Shown piece by piece: positions 59,879-64,000 of a stretch of 64,000 nt of DNA (its first letter is position 1; each line of letters starts with the position of its first letter). Source of the stretch: Alloyangia pacifica. GTDB taxonomy: Bacteria > Pseudomonadota > Alphaproteobacteria > Rhodobacterales > Rhodobacteraceae. The stretch lies in NCBI RefSeq assembly GCF_003111685.1, contig NZ_CP022195.1:1-64000 (forward strand). The letters are read 5' to 3'. The position numbers and the translations under genes were made by a program. The notes below the pieces were generated by a model. It saw only the letters and a list, made by a program, of their open reading frames with translations. It was not told where the DNA came from and did no database searches.

Positions 59879-60496
59879 ATGAGCGATGAGGCCAAATCGC
59901 CCTCTGCCGCACGCCCGCGGCGCACGCAGGCGGAGCGATCACAGGAAACCCGCAGCAAGGTCTGCGAGGCGACGCTTCAGGCCCTCGTGGAAGTCGGCTA
60001 CGAGCAGATCTCGACGACGCTGATCGCGCAGAAGGCGCAGGTGTCGCGCGGCGCGCTCACCCACCAGTTCCCGACCCGCAACGACATGCTGGTCGCCGCA
60101 TTCGAGAAACTGGTTGGCGAATGGCGGGAGGGCTACCCTTTTGGGCTCGACCCCGACAAGGAGCAGCTTTCGGTCGATGAGTTGATTGACGCGCTTTGGA
60201 ACAACATCTTCGCCGAGGGCCGCTACATCGCGGCGATGGAGCTCATGCTCGCCGCGCGCCAGGACAACGAGCTGGGCCACGCGCTGCGCGATATTCTGGT
60301 GTCATGGATCCGAAAGCGTGACCGCATCACCGTGCGCCTGATCGGCGGCGACGTCGACGACGCCGAAGCCGATCTGAAAGTGCAGTTGCACCTCTCGGTG
60401 CTGCGCGGAATCGCCATGCACCAGAGCTTCGATTCTGATCCGCAGACGGCGAACAAGCTGATCGATCTGTGGAAGCGGATCGCTCGGAAGGCCTAA
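59879..60496 (+). CDS. TetR/AcrR-family transcriptional regulator
   Basis: A 205-residue regulator with a winged helix-turn-helix at about residues 20-65: ERSQETRSKVCEATLQALVE, YEQISTTLIAQKAQVSRGALTHQFPTRNDMLVAAFE (recognition helix VSRGALTHQF). The C-terminal ligand domain is variable. ATG 59879 is taken, since the upstream extension contains the inverted repeat and is not conserved. It precedes the TRAP operon by 263 bases, and shared half-sites suggest it controls itself and the transporter. Confidence 0.85.
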   Translation: MSDEAKSPSAARPRRTQAERSQETRSKVCEATLQALVEVGYEQISTTLIAQKAQVSRGALTHQFPTRNDMLVAAFEKLVGEWREGYPFGLDPDKEQLSVDELIDALWNNIFAEGRYIAAMELMLAARQDNELGHALRDILVSWIRKRDRITVRLIGGDVDDAEADLKVQLHLSVLRGIAMHQSFDSDPQTANKLIDLWKRIARKA

Positions 60497-60645
60497 GCCC
60501 GGGCAATCCGCAATCTTACGGACAGGACTGCCCGTAAAATGATCTAAAGATTTTCTGTTTTATTACAGGATATTAATCCAAATTTTTCAGATTCTTGCCG
60601 AAATTTTCGCCCCACTATTAAAATATCAGCAGGTCAAAGCTTGAT

Positions 60646-60690
60646 TTACGAACAGCGCTGATCGCATGATGCGGACAAAGCTGTTCGTAA
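60646..60690. promoter_or_regulatory. 11-bp inverted repeat, probable TetR operator of the TRAP operon
   Basis: TTACGAACAGC (60646-60656) and GCTGTTCGTAA (60680-60690) are perfect inverted repeats separated by 23 bases, 70 bases ahead of the dctP-type gene. The half-site GTTCGTAA is also in the repeat at 59849-59866. The AT-rich stretch at about 60540-60640 just upstream is the likely promoter. Confidence 0.5.
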
Positions 60691-60759
60691 GTATTCGCGT
60701 GCGCAACGAGCAGATTGCAGAAACCGCCCGATCGCACGGGCCGCAACAGGGAAGATCAC

Positions 60760-61737
60760 ATGACCTTCAAGACGCTTTTTGCCACCGTCGCCGGCCTCGG
60801 CCTCGCAGCCGCGCCTGCGATCGCCACCACCTGGGACCTGTCGAGCGAATATCCCGCCGGCTCGCTCCAGGGGCAGACCGCCGATTTCTTTGCCAAGGCC
60901 GTGGCCGAGAAGACCGGTGGCGACGTCGAGGTGACCGTTCACCACGGTGCGGCGCTCGGCTACAAGAGCGTTGACCATTTCGATGCGGTGGGCGACGGCG
61001 CGCTGCAGGCAGCGTCCTCGGCCTTTGTGTTCTGGACCGGCATCGACCCGATTTTCCAGCTCTCGTCGCTGCCCTTCCTCGCCCCGACCACCGAGGACGT
61101 GCATGACCTCTACGAACTGGCGAAGCCCGAGTACAAAAAGGTCCTCGAGGACAACAACCAGATGCTGCTGCTCGCGACGCCCTGGCCGTCCTCGGGACTC
61201 TGGGGCAACACGGCCTTCACCTCGATCGCCGACCTCGAAGGTGTGAAGGTGCGCACCTATGACGTCGCCTCCACCGAGACGATGAAGAACGCCGGCGCCT
61301 TCCCGATCCAGATCTCCTGGGCCGACGTGCCCGCGCAGCTGTCGACAAATGCCATCGACGCCGTGCTGACCTCGCCCAACGGCGGCGTCGGCGTGCAGAT
61401 GTGGGAGCTGCAGTCGAACTTCACCAACGTGAACTACGCCTCCTCGCTGCAGGCGATCCACCTCAACCTCGACGCCTGGGACGACCTGACCGAAGAGCAG
61501 CAGACCGCCGTCATGGAAGCGGCCGCAGAGGCCGAGGACTTTGGCTGGGGCCTGCTGGCGGAAGCCACTGCCAAGGATTTCGACACCATGCGAGAGAACG
61601 GCATGACGGTGACCGAGGAGATCTCTGCCGAGTTCTCGCAGGCGCTGACCGACGCGGCGCGGCCCTTCATCAACCAATGGATCGCAGACACCGGCGAGCG
61701 CGCGCAGAGCATTATGGACGCCTATAAGAGCCGTTGA
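60760..61737 (+). CDS. TRAP transporter substrate-binding protein, DctP-type
   Basis: A 325-residue periplasmic protein with a signal peptide (TFKTLFATVAGLGLAAAPAIA) and the DctP pattern: WDLSSEYPAGSLQGQTADFFAKAVAEKTGG, SSAFVFWTGIDPIFQLSSLPFL, GVKVRTYDVASTETMKNAGA, and SWADVPAQLSTNAIDAVLTSP. The ligand-binding Arg is probably Arg in KVRTYD. Substrates of this group include carboxylic acids, sugar acids and taurine; none can be named here. It begins the dctPQM-type operon. Confidence 0.88.
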   Translation: MTFKTLFATVAGLGLAAAPAIATTWDLSSEYPAGSLQGQTADFFAKAVAEKTGGDVEVTVHHGAALGYKSVDHFDAVGDGALQAASSAFVFWTGIDPIFQLSSLPFLAPTTEDVHDLYELAKPEYKKVLEDNNQMLLLATPWPSSGLWGNTAFTSIADLEGVKVRTYDVASTETMKNAGAFPIQISWADVPAQLSTNAIDAVLTSPNGGVGVQMWELQSNFTNVNYASSLQAIHLNLDAWDDLTEEQQTAVMEAAAEAEDFGWGLLAEATAKDFDTMRENGMTVTEEISAEFSQALTDAARPFINQWIADTGERAQSIMDAYKSR

Positions 61738-61807
61738 TTTCTCCCCGACTGGCGCGGGTGGCCCCGGTTGCCGTCCGCGCATTTTTCCGCCTTCACGGGA
61801 GTTTCGC

Positions 61808-62332
61808 ATGACCCGCTTCTATTCCGGCGTTTTCGCCCTGTCGCGACTGGCTGCCGTGATCGCCGCATGTGCGCTGGTCTACATGGTGGGCCACATCGCC
61901 TACGAAATCATCCTGCGCAGCTTCTTCGCCACCTCAACCTTCGTGCTGGACGAATTCGTCGGCTACGCGATCAGTATCTGTGTGGTCTGGTCCCTCGGCT
62001 ACGTGCTCGAACATGGTGACCTGATCCGCGTCGGCCTTGTGCTTGATCGCCTGCCGCCGCGCGCGCAGCAGCTGATGACCGCCGGGGCTGCGCTGGTGGC
62101 CTGCGCACTTTCGGCCGGGCTTGCGTGGATGTTCTGGATCCGCGTCGCGCGGGCCTGGTCGCGCGGCACCGTGTCCTCGTCGGTCGCCGCGGTGCCGACC
62201 TGGATTCCCGAGGGCGCGCTCATGCTCGGGCTCGGGCTCTTTGCGCTTGCCGCGCTCTCGCATGGGCTGCGCCACATCACCGGAAACCCGTCGCCGGCCC
62301 CCAGCACGCCCCTGGCGACCCCGGTCGAATAA
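61808..62332 (+). CDS. TRAP transporter small permease, DctQ-type
   Basis: A 174-residue membrane protein with four helices: LAAVIAACALVYMVGHIAYEI, FVLDEFVGYAISICVVWSL, MTAGAALVACALSAGLAWMFW and LMLGLGLFALAALSHGL. The FVLDEFVGYAI motif is a DctQ hallmark. Its Pro-rich tail (NPSPAPSTPLATPVE) is cytoplasmic. It lies 70 bases after the binding protein gene. Confidence 0.85.
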   Translation: MTRFYSGVFALSRLAAVIAACALVYMVGHIAYEIILRSFFATSTFVLDEFVGYAISICVVWSLGYVLEHGDLIRVGLVLDRLPPRAQQLMTAGAALVACALSAGLAWMFWIRVARAWSRGTVSSSVAAVPTWIPEGALMLGLGLFALAALSHGLRHITGNPSPAPSTPLATPVE

Positions 62333-62355
62333 GCCGCAAAACTCGGAGAGAACAC

Positions 62356-63666
62356 ATGGAAACGCTCCTGACCGCGGCCGCAACGCTGGCCTTCCTACTG
62401 CTGTTCCTCGGCCTTGGGGTCTGGGTCTTTATCTCGCTGGCCCTGGTCGCCACCACGTCACTTTTCTTCCTGCACGGGATGGATCTCTCGCGTATCGGCT
62501 CGATCGCGGCGGGGATCATCTATCGCTATTCCACCAGCTGGGAGCTCTCGGCCATCCCGATGTTCATCTGGATGGGAGAGATCATCTTCCGCACCGACAT
62601 CTCGACCCGGCTGTTCCGCGGCCTCTCGCCCTTCGTCGACTATATCCCCGGCCGCCTGCTCCACACCAACGTGCTGGGATGCACGCTCTTTGCGGCGGTC
62701 TCGGGCTCGTCGCCCGCCACCACCGCGACCGTGGGCCGGATCACCACGCGCGAGCTGGGCCAGCGCGGCTATGACGACCGGCTGTCGCTGGGCTCTCTGG
62801 CAGGCGCGGGCAGCCTCGGGCTGCTGATTCCGCCGTCGATCGTGATGATCGTCTACGGGATCCTCGCCGAGCAGTCGATCTCGCGTCTCTTCGCCGCCGG
62901 CGTGCTGCCGGGGCTGATGATCACAGCGCTCTACTCGGGCTACATCATGCTGCGCGCGAAGATGAACCCCGGCCTGGTGCCGGCCGCACGCGAGCGCCGC
63001 AGCGCGACGGACTTCCTGCGCGCACTCTGGGACCTGGCGCCGCTGGTGGTGCTGATGACCATCGTGCTCGGCTCGATCTACACCGGCATCGCCACTCCCT
63101 CCGAGGCGGCCGCTGTCGGCGTGATCGCCGCCATCGCCATCGCCGCCGTCACCCGCCAGCTATCGCTCACGCTGCTGCGAGACACGCTGATGGGAGCGCT
63201 GCGCACCTCGACCATGGTCTGTTCGATCCTGATCACCGCCGCCTTCATGTCGACGGCCATCGGCTATCTGCACATCCCGGCGGACGTGGCCGACGGCATC
63301 GCGTCGCTCAACCTGCCGCCCTGGGGGCTGCTGGTGGTGCTCTCGCTCTTCTACCTCGGGCTCGGCTTTTTCCTCGACGGCACCTCGATCGTGGTGATGA
63401 GCCTGCCGATCTCGCTGCCGCTGGCCTTACAGGCGGGCTTCGATCCGATCTGGTTCGGCGTCTACCTCGTGCTGATGGTCGAGATGGCGCAGGTGACGCC
63501 GCCGGTCGGCTTCAACCTCTTCGTGCTGCAGGGCATCTCGGGCCGCTCGATCGGCTACGTCGCCCGCGCCGCGCTACCCTTCTTCGTGCTGATGCTGGTG
63601 GGGGTCGCGCTGCTGGCCGTCTTCCCGGGCATCGCGCTCTGGCTCCCGAATTTCTTCTACGGATAA
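62356..63666 (+). CDS. TRAP transporter large permease, DctM-type
   Basis: A 436-residue permease with about twelve helices. Signature segments: SAIPMFIWMGEIIF, TLFAAVSGSSPATTATVG, LAGAGSLGLLIPPSIVMIVYGI and FLDGTSIVVMSLPISLPLAL. ATG 62356 follows the DctQ stop by 23 bases with GGAGAG ahead. An upstream extension in this frame overlaps dctQ and is ignored. It completes the sodium-driven importer. Confidence 0.9.
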   Translation: METLLTAAATLAFLLLFLGLGVWVFISLALVATTSLFFLHGMDLSRIGSIAAGIIYRYSTSWELSAIPMFIWMGEIIFRTDISTRLFRGLSPFVDYIPGRLLHTNVLGCTLFAAVSGSSPATTATVGRITTRELGQRGYDDRLSLGSLAGAGSLGLLIPPSIVMIVYGILAEQSISRLFAAGVLPGLMITALYSGYIMLRAKMNPGLVPAARERRSATDFLRALWDLAPLVVLMTIVLGSIYTGIATPSEAAAVGVIAAIAIAAVTRQLSLTLLRDTLMGALRTSTMVCSILITAAFMSTAIGYLHIPADVADGIASLNLPPWGLLVVLSLFYLGLGFFLDGTSIVVMSLPISLPLALQAGFDPIWFGVYLVLMVEMAQVTPPVGFNLFVLQGISGRSIGYVARAALPFFVLMLVGVALLAVFPGIALWLPNFFYG

Positions 63667-63670
63667 GACA

Positions 63671-64000
63671 ATGACCTCTCCCGCAAACCGCGCGCTCGAT
63701 CTCGCACCCCTGCTGCGCGCTCAGGCGCAGCTCAACCAGCCCCACACGCTCTTCCGCGCCGTCGAGCAGACCTGCCGAGCCCGCTTCGGCTTCCGCTTCC
63801 TGACCGTGCTGAGGAACCTGCCCGGCACCGGCAACGTCATGCGGATGCACAGCTCCGAGCCTGACTATCCCACCGGCGCGCTGAAGCCGATGGGGCTGAC
63901 CGAATGGGGCAAGGTGGTGCTCGACGGCGGGAAGTGCTGGCTAGGCAACTCGGCCGACGACGTCCGATGGGCCTTTCCCGACGCCGAGTTGATCCTGTCG
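63671..64000 (+). CDS. GAF-domain protein, 5' part
   Basis: The visible 110 residues start MTSPANRALDLAPLLRAQAQ, followed by a GAF-type core (FRAVEQTCRARFGFRFLTVLRNLPGTGNVMR, written here as residues 28-58). GAF domains sense small ligands, and short GAF proteins accompany TRAP transporters in some Rhodobacterales. ATG 63671 starts 4 bases after the DctM stop, so it is part of the operon. The gene continues beyond the window end. Confidence 0.6.
   Translation, partial: MTSPANRALDLAPLLRAQAQLNQPHTLFRAVEQTCRARFGFRFLTVLRNLPGTGNVMRMHSSEPDYPTGALKPMGLTEWGKVVLDGGKCWLGNSADDVRWAFPDAELILS

Noticed and set aside
1..64000. CRISPR arrays, tRNA and rRNA genes
   Set aside because: No regularly spaced direct repeats, no cloverleaf-like sequence and no ribosomal RNA segments were seen on reading through both strands.

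Overview
The window is high-GC, densely coded DNA with the codon style and gene content of an alphaproteobacterium of the Rhodobacterales (roseobacter/Paracoccaceae type). The pointers are a VPLPA-CTERM/XrtD exosortase locus, a VPEID-CTERM/XrtE exosortase-protease fusion, homologues of the Rhodobacter gene-transfer-agent head-spike pair, a DctPQM TRAP system and BioMNY. No tRNA, rRNA or CRISPR array was seen. The organism assignment is inference from gene families, not from a marker gene.

1-26.4 kb is an exopolysaccharide and surface-protein locus. A forward block (1-9.3 kb) carries the end of a Wzz-type chain-length protein, a tyrosine kinase, a VPLPA-type sorted protein, a PrsT-like TPR lipoprotein, a polysaccharide export protein, an outer-membrane barrel protein, exosortase XrtD fused to EpsI, and an ExoY-like priming sugar transferase. 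A reverse block (18.9-9.6 kb) carries an SdrD-like surface protein, a 69-residue VPEID-CTERM peptide, the XrtE/CPBP-protease fusion, a beta-helix/LamG protein, a pyruvyltransferase and a flippase. Between this and a second reverse block (two GT2 glycosyltransferases, a secreted beta-helix protein, an Alg14/Alg13-type split glycosyltransferase) sit two forward genes resembling GTA spike proteins GhsA and GhsB, whose known role is binding the cell capsule. Together they look like a capsule factory, its protein-sorting machinery and a capsule-recognition device.

26.5-40 kb is metabolic: a RidA protein, a complete Dpp-type peptide ABC importer and, in reverse, a hydantoin pathway (LysR regulator, hydantoin racemase, D-hydantoinase, N-carbamoyl-D-amino-acid amidohydrolase) followed by a polar amino-acid ABC importer. 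40-51 kb holds a VOC protein, a UvrD-type helicase, an acyl-CoA ligase/thiolase pair beside a nitroreductase and the BioY-BioN-BioM biotin transporter, a PepSY protein with a small DUF2946-like partner, and a cytochrome P450.

51-59.8 kb is a decaying region. An FAD oxidoreductase is frameshifted, a HAD hydrolase has an internal deletion, an M20 peptidase is truncated and an outer-membrane protein has a stop codon inside its signal peptide. Beside them an IS30 element has landed in an IS3-type element, of which a stub remains, and has itself been split by an IS110/IS1111 element. The 3' non-coding part of that IS1111 element contains a 10-base segment complementary to its own reconstructed insertion site, as expected of a bridge/seek RNA guide.

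59.8-64 kb holds a TetR regulator, a TRAP transporter (DctP, DctQ, DctM) and the start of a GAF-domain protein. Inverted repeats built on GTTCGTAA lie upstream of both the TetR gene and the TRAP operon, suggesting one operator family for the locus.
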